From positions 1 to 64,000 of the forward strand of contig CAVPMA010000014.1 in NCBI GenBank assembly GCA_963706315.1: a stretch of DNA of 64,000 nt. The letters are read 5' to 3'. The stretch comes from CALMEC01 sp963706315 (GTDB lineage: Bacteria > Actinomycetota > Thermoleophilia > Miltoncostaeales > Miltoncostaeaceae). Below are positions 43,909 to 52,375 of the stretch, in pieces. Under the pieces are notes generated by a model. The model ran no database searches and was not told the DNA's origin. It saw only the letters and a list, made by a program, of their open reading frames with translations. A program made the translations under genes and the position numbers. Position 1 is the stretch's first letter. Every line of letters starts with the position of its first letter.

Positions 43909-45048
43909 TCAGGCGGGTTTCGTGCCGGCGGTTCGGCTCGCGTCCGCACCGAGCAGGTCCTTCATCCCGGCGACGAGGTCGTCGAACAGGTCGGTGGCGC
44001 GCGTGTGGCGGATCAGCGGGGCGCCCTGCCCGGACCACATCGACACGACGCTGGTGTCCCCGCGAGCACGGGCGGCGTCGATGACCGGCTTCAACAGGTA
44101 CCCCTGATACGGGTAGGGGGCGATCGCATCGGTGCCCACCAGCTCGTCCGTCAACCGGTTGCGCAGCCCGCGGCCGAGACGGCCGCTGAACTGGCGGGTC
44201 AGGATCGTCCGCCTGGCGGTGTCGGTGCGAAGCAGCGCCCGGTGCTCCGCGGTCGCCCCCGACTCCTCGGTTGCGAGGAACGCGGTGCCGATCTGCACAC
44301 CCTCCGCGCCGAGCGCGTGCGCGGCGAGGATTCCTCGCGCGTCGGCGATCCCGCCGGCTGCGACGATCGGCGTACCGACCTCCTCCGCCGCGATCCGCAC
44401 CAGCGGCAGCGTCCCGACGAGGGAGTCCTCCGCCGGGGCCAGGAACGCGCCGCGGTGCCCGCCGGCCTCGAAGCCCGATGCGACGATCACGTCGACGCCG
44501 GCGTCGTCGAGCGCCGCTACCTCGTCGGGCGTTGTCGCGGTCCCGATCGTCGCGATCGACCGGTCCCTGCAGGCGGCCAGCACCCACTGCGGCGGGATGC
44601 CGAAGACGAAGCTGAACACGGGTGGCGGGTTGCGAAGGAGCACCTCGAACTGCTCCTCGAAGGTCGGGGCGAAGCGCGCGGGATAGGTGGGCGGCTCCGT
44701 GCCGCTTACCTCGTAGACCGGGGCGAGGGCGCGCACGGCGGCGTCGAAGCGCGTCCGGTCCATCTCGGGTTCCGGCAGATCGTGCGTCTCCACCCAGAGG
44801 TTCACCGCGAACCGCCCGCCGTCGGTCGCGACGCGGAGCTCGTCGACGAGTGGCGGGATCTGATCAGGTTTGACGTAGTGCGCGCCGTAGGAGCCGAGCC
44901 CGCCTGCCGCGGCGACGGCCGCCACCAGCCGCGACGTGGAGAGCCCGCCTCCGAACGGTCCCTGGATGATGGGGTAGCGGATGCCGAGCACGGCACTGAC
45001 CCGTGTGTCCGGCCACCCAGCCGTCGATGTCGCGGGGAGTCTCGTCAT
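43909..45048 (-). CDS. Nitronate monooxygenase-family flavoprotein
   Basis: This 379-residue TIM-barrel FMN enzyme of the 2-nitropropane dioxygenase family oxidises alkyl nitronates. It has YPIIQGPFGGGLST, the substrate loop ASGFEAGGHRG with the expected His, TPIVAAGGIADARG and the phosphate-binding GVQIGTAFLATEES. ATG 45048 is chosen because the conserved part begins 18 residues later. The gene is divergent from an HxlR regulator, with several nested palindromes between them, and is probably controlled by it. Confidence 0.9.
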   Translation of the reverse strand: MTRLPATSTAGWPDTRVSAVLGIRYPIIQGPFGGGLSTSRLVAAVAAAGGLGSYGAHYVKPDQIPPLVDELRVATDGGRFAVNLWVETHDLPEPEMDRTRFDAAVRALAPVYEVSGTEPPTYPARFAPTFEEQFEVLLRNPPPVFSFVFGIPPQWVLAACRDRSIATIGTATTPDEVAALDDAGVDVIVASGFEAGGHRGAFLAPAEDSLVGTLPLVRIAAEEVGTPIVAAGGIADARGILAAHALGAEGVQIGTAFLATEESGATAEHRALLRTDTARRTILTRQFSGRLGRGLRNRLTDELVGTDAIAPYPYQGYLLKPVIDAARARGDTSVVSMWSGQGAPLIRHTRATDLFDDLVAGMKDLLGADASRTAGTKPA

Positions 45049-45052
45049 GGTA

Positions 45053-45121
45053 CTTACCGTAAGACACCACATGACATCAGGCAAGCAAGTGCCGGTCACC
45101 AGCTGGTAACCTGATGTTACC
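45053..45121. promoter_or_regulatory. Nested palindromes in the NMO/hxlR divergent region
   Basis: CTTACCGTAAG (45053-45063) lies five bases from the NMO start. ACCAGCTGGT (45098-45107) and GGTAACCTGATGTTACC (45105-45121) cover the hxlR start region. A longer inverted pair ACATCAGG (45074) and CCTGATGT (45110) encloses the middle. The outer two sites share GTAA/TTAC halves. They are good candidates for HxlR binding with autoregulation. Confidence 0.55.
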
Positions 45122-45506
45122 GATGGGCACGAAAGTAAAATACCGTCCGAGCCGTGTGGAGCCGCCGCCCGGGACCTGTCCGCTGACCGAGTGCATGGCG
45201 TTCATGGGCGGTGCCTGGACGCCGAACATCCTCTGGTACCTGCGGGAGGGCCCGCGGCGCTTCAACGAGCTTCGCGGCGACATCGGCGGGGTCTCGGCGA
45301 AGGTGCTCTCCGCCCGCCTACGCCGGTTGCACGCCGACGGGGTGGTGGACCGACGCGTTATGGACACGAGCCCGCCCACCGTGGAGTACGAGCTCACCGA
45401 CCTCGGACGGGAGCTCCTGCCGGCGGTCGAGGCCATCGTGGCCGTCGGCTACCGCATCAAGGAACGGCGGGCCGAGCTCGCCAACGGTTCCCGCCGGCGG
45501 CGCTAG
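45114..45506 (+). CDS. HxlR-family transcription regulator
   Basis: This 130-residue winged-helix protein shows the family pattern: CPLTECMAFMGGAWTPNILW with the N-terminal redox-type Cys, then REGPRRFNELRGDIGGVSAK and a wing (MDTSPPTVEYELTDLGREL). HxlR proteins often sense aldehydes, quinones or disulfide stress, which suits a flavin monooxygenase partner. ATG 45114 and ATG 45123 are both possible starts and both lie in or next to the palindrome at 45105-45121. Confidence 0.9.
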   Translation: MLPMGTKVKYRPSRVEPPPGTCPLTECMAFMGGAWTPNILWYLREGPRRFNELRGDIGGVSAKVLSARLRRLHADGVVDRRVMDTSPPTVEYELTDLGRELLPAVEAIVAVGYRIKERRAELANGSRRRR

Positions 45507-45518
45507 ACCGGCGATCGC

Positions 45519-45540
45519 CCGTGCCCCCGCGGGGGCACGG
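45519..45540. terminator. Strong bidirectional terminator hairpin
   Basis: A perfect 22-base palindrome with 10-base arms (CCGTGCCCCC and GGGGGCACGG around GC) lies between the stop of the HxlR gene and the stop of the convergent gene at 45543. No T-tract is present, as is common in GC-rich actinobacteria. Confidence 0.7.
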
Positions 45541-45542
45541 CC

Positions 45543-45818
45543 CTATGCGTTGTGCTTGAGCAGGTACTCGATGTAGAACGGCCGAAGGGCCTCGGCCAGC
45601 CCACCCTCGTCGGAGTCGGCCCAGTCGTGCAGCAGCGCGGCGACCTTGGAGACGTCCGCATTGCTCCGCGCGGTGTCGCCGAGCGACGCCTCGGCGATGG
45701 GCAGGGTCTCAAGCAGCTCGTAGAAGAACTTGACGTCCAGGTGTCGCTCGGCCCGCCGGACGGCACGGTCGTGGAGCTCCTTCGAGCTCAGGGCGTCGAG
45801 TTCCTCGCGCGTCGTCAT
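45543..45818 (-). CDS. Small conserved-looking protein of unknown function
   Basis: I do not recognise this 91-residue acidic, helical protein. It starts MTTREELDALSSKELHDRAV and has a central KFFYELLETLPIAEASLGD followed by DWADSDEGGLAEALRPFY. No membrane segment or metal motif is seen. ATG 45818 is preferred; the upstream in-frame extension is Pro/Arg-rich. GC in the third codon position is high throughout, which supports coding. Confidence 0.65.
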   Translation of the reverse strand: MTTREELDALSSKELHDRAVRRAERHLDVKFFYELLETLPIAEASLGDTARSNADVSKVAALLHDWADSDEGGLAEALRPFYIEYLLKHNA

Positions 45819-45884
45819 GGGTCGAAGAATAATGGTCCCGGGCGGACGCAGCCGCGAGGGTCGTTGTAATTGTGGGGGAACCAC

Positions 45885-46784
45885 TCACGCGAGGGCGGTC
45901 GCTGCGGCAACGAATCCGGCCGGGTCGTCGGCACCCGTCGAAGCCGCCCACAGCGCGTTCTCGACGGCGCGGACGTATGCCCACATCCGCACCCGATCGG
46001 GCGTCTGGCCGAGTCCGGCGGCGATGCGGCGGATCACGGCGTCGGCATCGTCATCCGGCGGCCGGTCGGTCAGGAGCGTCAGCACGAGGTGGCCCGCGTC
46101 GAATGCCGGCTCACCGGCGAGCGGCTTGGGGTCGATCACCAGCCACGGCGCCCGTTCGGCCGCCAGCACGTTGCCCAGATGGAAGTCGCGGTTGGCGATT
46201 ACCTGGGGCCGGTCGGGCGTCGCGAGCTCCCGGCACTCGGCGGCGGCGTGGGTCACGAGCGCTTCGTCGAACGGGCCGCCGAGACCGGCCCACCGCGTCG
46301 GGAGCTCCAGCGCCCATCCGGCCGCGAGGTCGGCGACCCGGGTGAAGCGATGGTCGGCGCGGGGTGCGGTCCACAGCCGCCGCAGCAGGTCGCAGGCGAT
46401 GCCCACCGCTTCGTCACGGTCGGGGTGCTCGGCCAGCGGCGTCCCGGGTGTGAGCCGCTCCAGCAGCAGCGCTCCATCTTCGGGATCGTGGTCGAGCAAC
46501 CGCACCGCGCCGTGGCCGCCCCAGGCGCGCAGTGCATCCGCCTCGTAGCGCGTCTCATCGTCCACGAAGCTCACCTTGAGCACCGCGGGGGTGGTGCCCC
46601 GCCACATCACCGGCGCGACGTACGCGACCGCGCCGCCCGGGAGCACCGGCTCGAACTCGGTGAGTCCCCAGCGGTCGGCCACCCGCGCGACGATCGCGGG
46701 GAGCTCCTCGAGCCACCGTTCGCCGTCCGCACCGTAGTTGGAGGTCACCATGTGGACCACGCGCTCGGGAACGGGTTCGTGCAT
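45885..46784 (-). CDS. APH(6)-like aminoglycoside/small-molecule phosphotransferase
   Basis: This 299-residue kinase-fold protein resembles the streptomycin 6-kinase/hydroxyurea-kinase group. The catalytic loop reads ANRDFHLGNVL and the metal-binding motif is VIDPKPLAGEPAFDAGHLV. The N-terminal lobe has VAYVAPVMWRGTTPAVLKVSF. It may inactivate an antibiotic, but many chromosomal members have unknown substrates. ATG 46784 overlaps the stop of the DUF72 gene by one base (TGATG). Confidence 0.85.
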   Translation of the reverse strand: MHEPVPERVVHMVTSNYGADGERWLEELPAIVARVADRWGLTEFEPVLPGGAVAYVAPVMWRGTTPAVLKVSFVDDETRYEADALRAWGGHGAVRLLDHDPEDGALLLERLTPGTPLAEHPDRDEAVGIACDLLRRLWTAPRADHRFTRVADLAAGWALELPTRWAGLGGPFDEALVTHAAAECRELATPDRPQVIANRDFHLGNVLAAERAPWLVIDPKPLAGEPAFDAGHLVLTLLTDRPPDDDADAVIRRIAAGLGQTPDRVRMWAYVRAVENALWAASTGADDPAGFVAAATALA

Positions 46785-47512
46785 CAAGCCGCCGCGATCC
46801 GGCCGACCAGCCACTCCGCGAGGCCGATGCCGCCGAACGGGTCGCCCGCCGGGATCCCCTCGTGCTTCGCGAAGGCGTAGACGGGCCGGTCGGCGGCCTC
46901 GCGCTGCAGCAGGTCCAACCACCCGTCGCGCGCGTCGGCCGAGTAACGGTCGGCCCGAAGCCGCACGTAGGCGGACGGCCCCGGCGGCAGGCGGTCGAGC
47001 ACGGCCCCGCTCGTCTCGGAGATGCAGACGGTGCCGCCGCGCTCGGCGATGCGGTCGAACACCTCCGGCTCGACCCAGGAGTCGTGCCGGAACTCGACGG
47101 CGAACGCGAGGCCGGCCGGAAGGGCGTCGAGCACCGCGACGAGCCCGGCATCGTCGCGCTGCCTGGTGGGCGGATACTGCAGGAGCACCGGTCCGAGTCG
47201 CTCGCCGAGGGGCGCCACCGAGGTCAGGAACTGCGCGAGGAACGCGCGATCCTCGTCGCCCCATGCCATCGCCCGGGTGTGAGTGAGGCGGCGGTGGGCT
47301 TTGACGGCGAACCGGAACGAGGGCGGCGTGGCCGCCGCCCAGCGGCCCATCGTCGACTCGGACTGTAGCCGGTAGAACGTCGCGTTGACCTCGCAGGCGG
47401 TGAGCACCGACCCGTAGTGCTCCAGGAAGCGATCCTGCGGGACGCCGGCCGGGTAGAAAGCCGGCTTCCACTCCTTGTACGCCCAACCGGACGTGCCGAC
47501 GTGCAGGCTCAC
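46784..47512 (-). CDS. DUF72 (YecE-like) TIM-barrel protein
   Basis: This 242-residue product begins LHVGTSGWAYKEWKPAFYP and has NATFYRLQSESTMGRWAA, FAVKAHRRLTHT, LGPVLLQYPP, FAVEFRHDSW and YVRLRADRYS, all DUF72 hallmarks. Function is not established in the family. GTG 47512 is the start that matches family length. It is divergent from ispD. Confidence 0.88.
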   Translation of the reverse strand: MSLHVGTSGWAYKEWKPAFYPAGVPQDRFLEHYGSVLTACEVNATFYRLQSESTMGRWAAATPPSFRFAVKAHRRLTHTRAMAWGDEDRAFLAQFLTSVAPLGERLGPVLLQYPPTRQRDDAGLVAVLDALPAGLAFAVEFRHDSWVEPEVFDRIAERGGTVCISETSGAVLDRLPPGPSAYVRLRADRYSADARDGWLDLLQREAADRPVYAFAKHEGIPAGDPFGGIGLAEWLVGRIAAA

Positions 47513-47534
47513 CCCGTCAACGTATCCTTCCGTG

Positions 47535-48218
47535 ATGACGTTCGCGATCGTCGTCGCCGCGGGGTCGGGCGTGCGCATGGGAGTGCGGATGCCGAAGGCG
47601 CTCGTGCCCATGGGCGGACGCCCGCTCGTGGCGTGGAGCCTCCTTGCGCTGGCCGAATGCGACCTGATCGACGGCATCGTCCTGGCAGCGCCCCCGGGGC
47701 ACGAGACGACCATGCGGATGGCCGTCGGCGAGACGGGCGGGGAGGGGCTCATCGTGGTGTCCGGCGGCGCGACCCGTCAGCGATCCGTGGCCGCGGCGCT
47801 GGCCGCGGTGCCCGAGGATGCGACCGAGATCCTGGTGCACGACGCCGCCCGGCCGCTGATCACCCCGCAGCTGGTGGAGACGGTGCTCGAAGGCCTCGTG
47901 GACGTGGAGGGGGCGATCGCGGCGACGCCGCTCGCCGACACGTTGAAGCGCGGCGACCGGGACCAGATCATCGAGGGCACCGTCGACCGAGCGGGCCTCT
48001 GGCAGGCGCAGACCCCCCAGGCCTTTCACGCCGACGTGCTGCGTCGCGCCTTCGAACTGGCAGACGACGAGGTGCTCGAGGCCGCCACCGACTGCGCCTC
48101 GATGGTCGAGGCGCTCGGCGGTCGCGTGCGCCTCGTGGCCTGGGGGTCGCCCAACCTCAAGGTCACGACACCGGCCGACCTGGAGCAGGCCGAGACGCTG
48201 CTCCTCCCGTACGACTGA
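47535..48218 (+). CDS. ispD: 2-C-methyl-D-erythritol 4-phosphate cytidylyltransferase
   Basis: IspD makes CDP-methylerythritol in the MEP isoprenoid pathway. The 227-residue product has the nucleotide loop VVAAGSGVRMGVRMPKALVP near its N-terminus, then GGATRQRSVAAAL, VHDAARPLI and WQAQTPQAF. ATG 47535 begins the first strand; an in-frame extension upstream overlaps the DUF72 gene and is not family-like. ispF follows about 1.3 kb later with a PHP phosphatase between. Confidence 0.95.
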   Translation: MTFAIVVAAGSGVRMGVRMPKALVPMGGRPLVAWSLLALAECDLIDGIVLAAPPGHETTMRMAVGETGGEGLIVVSGGATRQRSVAAALAAVPEDATEILVHDAARPLITPQLVETVLEGLVDVEGAIAATPLADTLKRGDRDQIIEGTVDRAGLWQAQTPQAFHADVLRRAFELADDEVLEAATDCASMVEALGGRVRLVAWGSPNLKVTTPADLEQAETLLLPYD

Positions 48219-48220
48219 GC

Positions 48221-48628
48221 CTAGGACACTCTGGGCTGACCCCACCCGTGCCAGGCGTCGACGGTGATCCAGCCGCTGACCCGCGGCCGGTCGCGCAGGC
48301 GGTAGCGCTGGCCGCGGTAGCGGGTGGAGAGCCGGTCGATGTCGACGAGGTCGGGGTCGTCGCGAAGCTCCGCCACCCGGCCCTCGATCGTGACGTGCAC
48401 GTACCAGTCGTCGCGGTCGATGACGGTGAGCGACACCGGCGAGCCGGGCGTCATCCAGCCGAGCCTCGCGCGCGAGGCGTCCATGTTGAGCAGCACGCGG
48501 CCGTCCTCCCAGTCGTACCAGGTGGCGGCCGAATGCGGGCGACCGTCATGGCGGACGGTCGCGACCACCGCCGGGTTCGGCTCGCGCAGGAACGCCTCGA
48601 TGTCGGGTGGGATCGGGTCGGCTGGCAT
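48221..48628 (-). CDS. PPOX-class (F420/FMN split-barrel) oxidoreductase
   Basis: This 135-residue split-barrel protein has the pattern FLREPNPAVVATVRHDGRPH, then RVLLNMDASRARLGW, PVSLTVIDRDDWYVHVTIEG and a C-terminal RYRGQRYRLRD. In actinobacteria such proteins often use F420 or bind heme or FMN; the cofactor is unknown here. ATG 48628 is the start. It is convergent with ispD, two bases apart, and divergent from the PHP gene. Confidence 0.85.
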   Translation of the reverse strand: MPADPIPPDIEAFLREPNPAVVATVRHDGRPHSAATWYDWEDGRVLLNMDASRARLGWMTPGSPVSLTVIDRDDWYVHVTIEGRVAELRDDPDLVDIDRLSTRYRGQRYRLRDRPRVSGWITVDAWHGWGQPRVS

Positions 48629-48711
48629 CGGGCGACGATACACGCGGGTGCGCGCCGGGCCGCCCTCTGCGGCGGCTCGCGCCGTCGGCGGACCGCGTAT
48701 CTTCCCCGGGC

Positions 48712-49566
48712 GTGCTGACCGATTACCACATGCATCTCCAGCCTGACGGACCGGCGGCGCGCGAACGCGACGCCCGCCGCTGGGAGGCTCACGGCGGACC
48801 CCGATCGGTCGGCTGGATCGGGCGGTACGTCGAGCAGGCACGCGCGCGGGCCGTGCAGGAGATCGCCGTGACCGAGCACGTGCACCGCTTCACCGTCGCC
48901 CGTGAGTGGCACCCCAGCCCGTGGTGGCGCGGCGAGGCGACAGAGGACCTCACGGAGCACTGCGCCGCGCTCACCGAGGCGCGCGACGCCGGCCTGCCCG
49001 TGCTCCTCGGGATCGAAATGGACTGGCTGCCCGACCGGCGCGACGAGATCGCGGCGGTGATCGAGGCGCACCCGTTCGACGTGGTGCTCGGGTCGGTGCA
49101 CTGGCTCGACGAGCTCGCCATCGACGATCCTGACGACCCCGCCGCCGACCACATCGCCGCCGAAGCGGTCTGGGACCGCTACCTCGAGCAGCTGGCCGCC
49201 GCCGCGGGCTCGGGCCTGTACGACGTGCTGGCCCATCCGGATCTGCCCAAGGTCTTCGGCCACCGCTTCCCGGCGGCACTTACCGAGCGCCTCGACGACC
49301 TGGTGGCCGCAGTCGCCGACGCGGGTGTCGCCATCGAATGCTCCTCCGCCGGCCTGCGCAAGCCGATTCGCGAGCTCTATCCCGATCCCGACTGGCTGGC
49401 GCGGTTCCACGCGGCCGGGGTGCCGGCCACCCTCTCGAGCGACGCGCACGCCCCGGAGGACGTCGCCCGCGACTACCCGACCGCGGTCGCGGCGCTGCGC
49501 GGCGCCGGGTACGGGACCATCACCCGGTTCCGGGAGCGGGAGGCGACCCAGGTGCCGATCGGATGA
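48712..49566 (+). CDS. PHP-domain phosphatase, histidinol-phosphatase-like
   Basis: This 284-residue metal-dependent phosphoesterase begins with the PHP motif TDYHMHLQ, followed by AVTEHVHRF, LLGIEMDWLP, DVVLGSVHWLD, VLAHPDLPKVFG, AIECSSAGLRKP and the final metal motif LSSDAHAPED. The substrate may be histidinol phosphate, though no other his genes are near. GTG 48712 is the start. The stop overlaps ispF (ATGA). Confidence 0.88.
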   Translation: MLTDYHMHLQPDGPAARERDARRWEAHGGPRSVGWIGRYVEQARARAVQEIAVTEHVHRFTVAREWHPSPWWRGEATEDLTEHCAALTEARDAGLPVLLGIEMDWLPDRRDEIAAVIEAHPFDVVLGSVHWLDELAIDDPDDPAADHIAAEAVWDRYLEQLAAAAGSGLYDVLAHPDLPKVFGHRFPAALTERLDDLVAAVADAGVAIECSSAGLRKPIRELYPDPDWLARFHAAGVPATLSSDAHAPEDVARDYPTAVAALRGAGYGTITRFREREATQVPIG

Positions 49567-50033
49567 GCGTGCGGGTGGGACTCGGCGTCGACGCCCACCG
49601 GCTCGGGCCCGGTGTGCCGTTGATGCTGGGCACGGTCCAGATCGACCATCCGGAGGGGCTCGTCGGCCACTCCGACGGTGACGTGGTCGCGCACGCCCTG
49701 TGCGACGCGCTGCTGTCGGCAACGGGCGGTCCCGACCTCGGGGCGCTCTTCCCGCCCGGCGACGCCGAATGGGCGGGCGCCTCGGGAGCCCGGCTGCTCG
49801 GGATCGTCGTCGAGCGGGTGCGCGATGGGGGCTACACGATCGTCAACGCCCACGCAGTGGTCATCTGCGAGCGCCCGCGCCTCGCGCCCCACCGCGACAG
49901 GATGCAGGCGGCCCTCACCGCGATCGCCGGCGCGCCGGTCACGGTGCACGCCACCACGACCGACGCGATGGGGTACACGGGGCGGGGCGAGGGCATCGCC
50001 TGCCATGCGGTGGCGCTGGTGCAGGAGCGATGA
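49563..50033 (+). CDS. ispF: 2-C-methyl-D-erythritol 2,4-cyclodiphosphate synthase
   Basis: IspF cyclises CDP-ME 2-phosphate in the MEP pathway. The 156-residue product has the zinc motif GLGVDAHRLGPG, VGHSDGDVVAHALCDALL, FPPGD and the C-terminal TTTDAMGYTGRGEGIACHA. It overlaps the PHP gene and cysS by ATGA at each end. Confidence 0.96.
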   Translation: MSVRVGLGVDAHRLGPGVPLMLGTVQIDHPEGLVGHSDGDVVAHALCDALLSATGGPDLGALFPPGDAEWAGASGARLLGIVVERVRDGGYTIVNAHAVVICERPRLAPHRDRMQAALTAIAGAPVTVHATTTDAMGYTGRGEGIACHAVALVQER

Positions 50034-51436
50034 CCGACACCGGGGTGCGCATCTATTCCACGCTCACCAAGCGCAAGGAGCCGCTCGTGGTAGGCCGCGA
50101 CGGCGTGGTTCGGATCTACGCCTGCGGACCCACCGTCTACTCGCGCATCCACATCGGCAACGCGAGGCCGTTCGTGGTGTTCTCGGTGCTCAAGCGGTTC
50201 CTCGACCGGCGTGGCCTGCGGGCGGTGCTGGTCTGCAACCTGACCGACGTCAACGACAAGATCTACGAAGCCGGGCGGCGGGAGGGCATCTCGAGCACGG
50301 AGGCGGCGGCCAAGTACTCGCAGGCGTACATCGACGACACGAACCGCCTGGGGCTGGGGCGGCCCACACACGAGCCCACGGTCACCGAGACGATGCCCCA
50401 GATCATTGCGCTCATCGGCGACCTCGTCGACAAGGGCCTGGCGTACGCGGCGGCCGGCGACGTCTACTACCGCGTCGAGCGCTTCCCCGGGTACGGCAAG
50501 CTCTCGGGCCGCAAGCTCGAGGACCTGCGCAGCGACGAGCCGGGGGAGGGCAAGGAGAGCCCGCTCGACTTCGCGCTGTGGAAGGGGCACAAACCCGATG
50601 AGGACACATGCTGGGACTCGCCCTGGGGGCCGGGCCGGCCCGGCTGGCACATCGAGTGCAGCGCCATGGCCGAGGCGCTGCTGGGCGTGGAGTTCGAGAT
50701 CCACGGCGGCGGCATCGACCTCGCGTTCCCGCACCACGAGAACGAGATCGCCCAGTCGGAGGGAGCCCACGACCGGCCCTTCGCGAAGATCTGGATGCAC
50801 AACGAGATGCTCGAGCTGGCCGGCGAGAAGATGGCGAAGAGCGTCGGCAACATCGCGTCGCTCGCCGACGTCATGGACCGCTGGCCGCGCGACACCGTCA
50901 TCGCGTACTTCCTCACGAGCCACTACCGATCGAAGCTACCGTTCTCCGACGAACGGCTCGAGGAGGCCGGCCATCGCGCCGGTCGCGTCCGCAACGCCCT
51001 GCGGGCCTTGTCGGCGGGCATCGCGTCGCCGGGCGAGGGCACGAGCACGGAGCTGACGGCCGCCCTCATGGACGGGCGCAAGCGATTCTTCGAGGCGCTC
51101 GACGACGACTTCAACACGCCCGAGGCGTGGGCCGCACTCGACGGGATCGTCCGCGCGGTCCATCACGCCCTTGACACCGAGCGCCCTGGCGCCGACCAGC
51201 TGCGCGAGGCCAAGCGGGTGCTGCTCGAGCTGCTCGACGTATTCGCACTCACCTCGCTCGACGACGAGGAGTCGGCGTTGCCCCCCGAGGTCCAGGCGCT
51301 CGCCGACGCCCGGGTCGCCTCCCGCAAGGAACGCGACTTCGCCGAGTCCGATCGCCTGCGCGACGCGATCACGGCGCTCGGGTTCGAGGTGCGCGACACG
51401 GCGGAGGGCCAGCAGGTCTACCGGTCCGGCCAGTGA
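50030..51436 (+). CDS. cysS: Cysteinyl-tRNA synthetase
   Basis: This class I enzyme charges tRNA-Cys. The 468-residue product has HIGN at residues 41-44 in YSRIHIGNARPF, the zinc-site Cys in ACGPTVY, WHIECSAMA and HGGGIDLAFPHHENE, and the KMSKS-like motif KMAKS (267-271). ATG 50030 overlaps the ispF stop, and its own stop is overlapped by rlmB (GTGA). Confidence 0.97.
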   Translation: MTDTGVRIYSTLTKRKEPLVVGRDGVVRIYACGPTVYSRIHIGNARPFVVFSVLKRFLDRRGLRAVLVCNLTDVNDKIYEAGRREGISSTEAAAKYSQAYIDDTNRLGLGRPTHEPTVTETMPQIIALIGDLVDKGLAYAAAGDVYYRVERFPGYGKLSGRKLEDLRSDEPGEGKESPLDFALWKGHKPDEDTCWDSPWGPGRPGWHIECSAMAEALLGVEFEIHGGGIDLAFPHHENEIAQSEGAHDRPFAKIWMHNEMLELAGEKMAKSVGNIASLADVMDRWPRDTVIAYFLTSHYRSKLPFSDERLEEAGHRAGRVRNALRALSAGIASPGEGTSTELTAALMDGRKRFFEALDDDFNTPEAWAALDGIVRAVHHALDTERPGADQLREAKRVLLELLDVFALTSLDDEESALPPEVQALADARVASRKERDFAESDRLRDAITALGFEVRDTAEGQQVYRSGQ

Positions 51437-52125
51437 CCCGCGAGGTCGTCTACGGGCGAAACCCCGTCAGGGAGCTGGTTTCCGCCGGTCGCCGGCGGGT
51501 GCACGACGTGTGGGCGCTCGACGATCTCGCCCGTGAGGAGTGGGTTGCGGCGCTCGATCCGCGGGTGGCGACCAAGGCGCAGCTGGGCCAGGCGGCCGAC
51601 ACGAGCGACCACCAGGGCATCGTGGCGTTCACCGATCCGTACCCGTATGCCGACGCTGCTGACGTCCTCGACGCGCCCGGGCCGGTGCTCTGCCTCGATC
51701 GCATCCAGGACCCGCGAAACCTCGGGGCAGTCGCCCGTGTCGTCGATGCGCTGGGCGCCGCGGGCATCGTGGTGGCCCGACGCGGCAGCCCCGGTGTGAC
51801 CGGCGCGGTGTGCAAGGTCTCGGCGGGTGCGGTGGAGCACATCCTCATCGCCCAGGTCGACAACGTGGCGAGCTTCCTGCACGACGCCAAGGGTCCCGAC
51901 CGCTGGGTGTTCGGCGCGGACTCGGCGGAGGGCGAGGACTACCGCGAGGTGGAGTGGGACCCCGGAACCATCATCGTGCTCGGGGCGGAGGGCGAGGGAT
52001 TGCGCCCCCGGGTGCGGTCGATGTGCGACCGCCTCGTGCGGATCCCGATGCGGGGCCGGGTCGACAGCCTCAATCTGTCCGTCGCTGCGGGGCTCCTCGT
52101 CGCGGAGGCCGTCCGACCGGGCTGA
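51433..52125 (+). CDS. rlmB: 23S rRNA (guanosine-2'-O)-methyltransferase RlmB/TrmH family
   Basis: This 230-residue SPOUT methyltransferase has a short N-terminal substrate-binding domain (VVYGRNPVRELV) and the trefoil-knot motifs LDRIQDPRNLGAVARV, IIVLGAEGEGL and IPMRGRVDSLNLSVAAGLL. GTG 51433 overlaps the cysS stop. The ispF-cysS-rlmB-sigH order is typical of actinobacteria. Confidence 0.94.
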   Translation: MTREVVYGRNPVRELVSAGRRRVHDVWALDDLAREEWVAALDPRVATKAQLGQAADTSDHQGIVAFTDPYPYADAADVLDAPGPVLCLDRIQDPRNLGAVARVVDALGAAGIVVARRGSPGVTGAVCKVSAGAVEHILIAQVDNVASFLHDAKGPDRWVFGADSAEGEDYREVEWDPGTIIVLGAEGEGLRPRVRSMCDRLVRIPMRGRVDSLNLSVAAGLLVAEAVRPG

Positions 52126-52233
52126 CATCGTCTCGAGGGTGATCTCCCAGTGGACGAACTCGGACGGTGGTCTCTTACGGGCCGTTCGGACGCTCGCAAA
52201 CATTCGATTCCCGCTATTTGCGGCAATCGAAGG

Positions 52234-52273
52234 TTGACATCTCGTTGACAACGGACGATCTGGGCCGGAGAAT
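52234..52273 (+). promoter_or_regulatory. Promoter of the SigH-type sigma factor gene
   Basis: Two TTGACA boxes are present at 52234-52239 and 52245-52250. The second is exactly 17 bases from GAGAAT (52268-52273), which agrees with the -10 consensus at four of six positions. It lies about 100 bases before the sigma factor start. Confidence 0.6.
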
Positions 52274-52297
52274 GCCGCCCACCTGACCAGAACCGAA

Positions 52298-52310
52298 GTT
52301 CAACTTGAAC
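52298..52310. promoter_or_regulatory. 13-base palindrome downstream of the sigma factor promoter
   Basis: GTTCAACTTGAAC is a perfect palindrome placed about 25 bases after the -10 element, in the untranslated leader. A repressor there would block transcription. Symmetry and position are the evidence. Confidence 0.45.
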
Positions 52311-52375
52311 CTGAGGCTTCTGGACGGTGTTCCCGCAATCCCTTCCCAGTAAACGGTTCTGACCGTGGGGGCACG

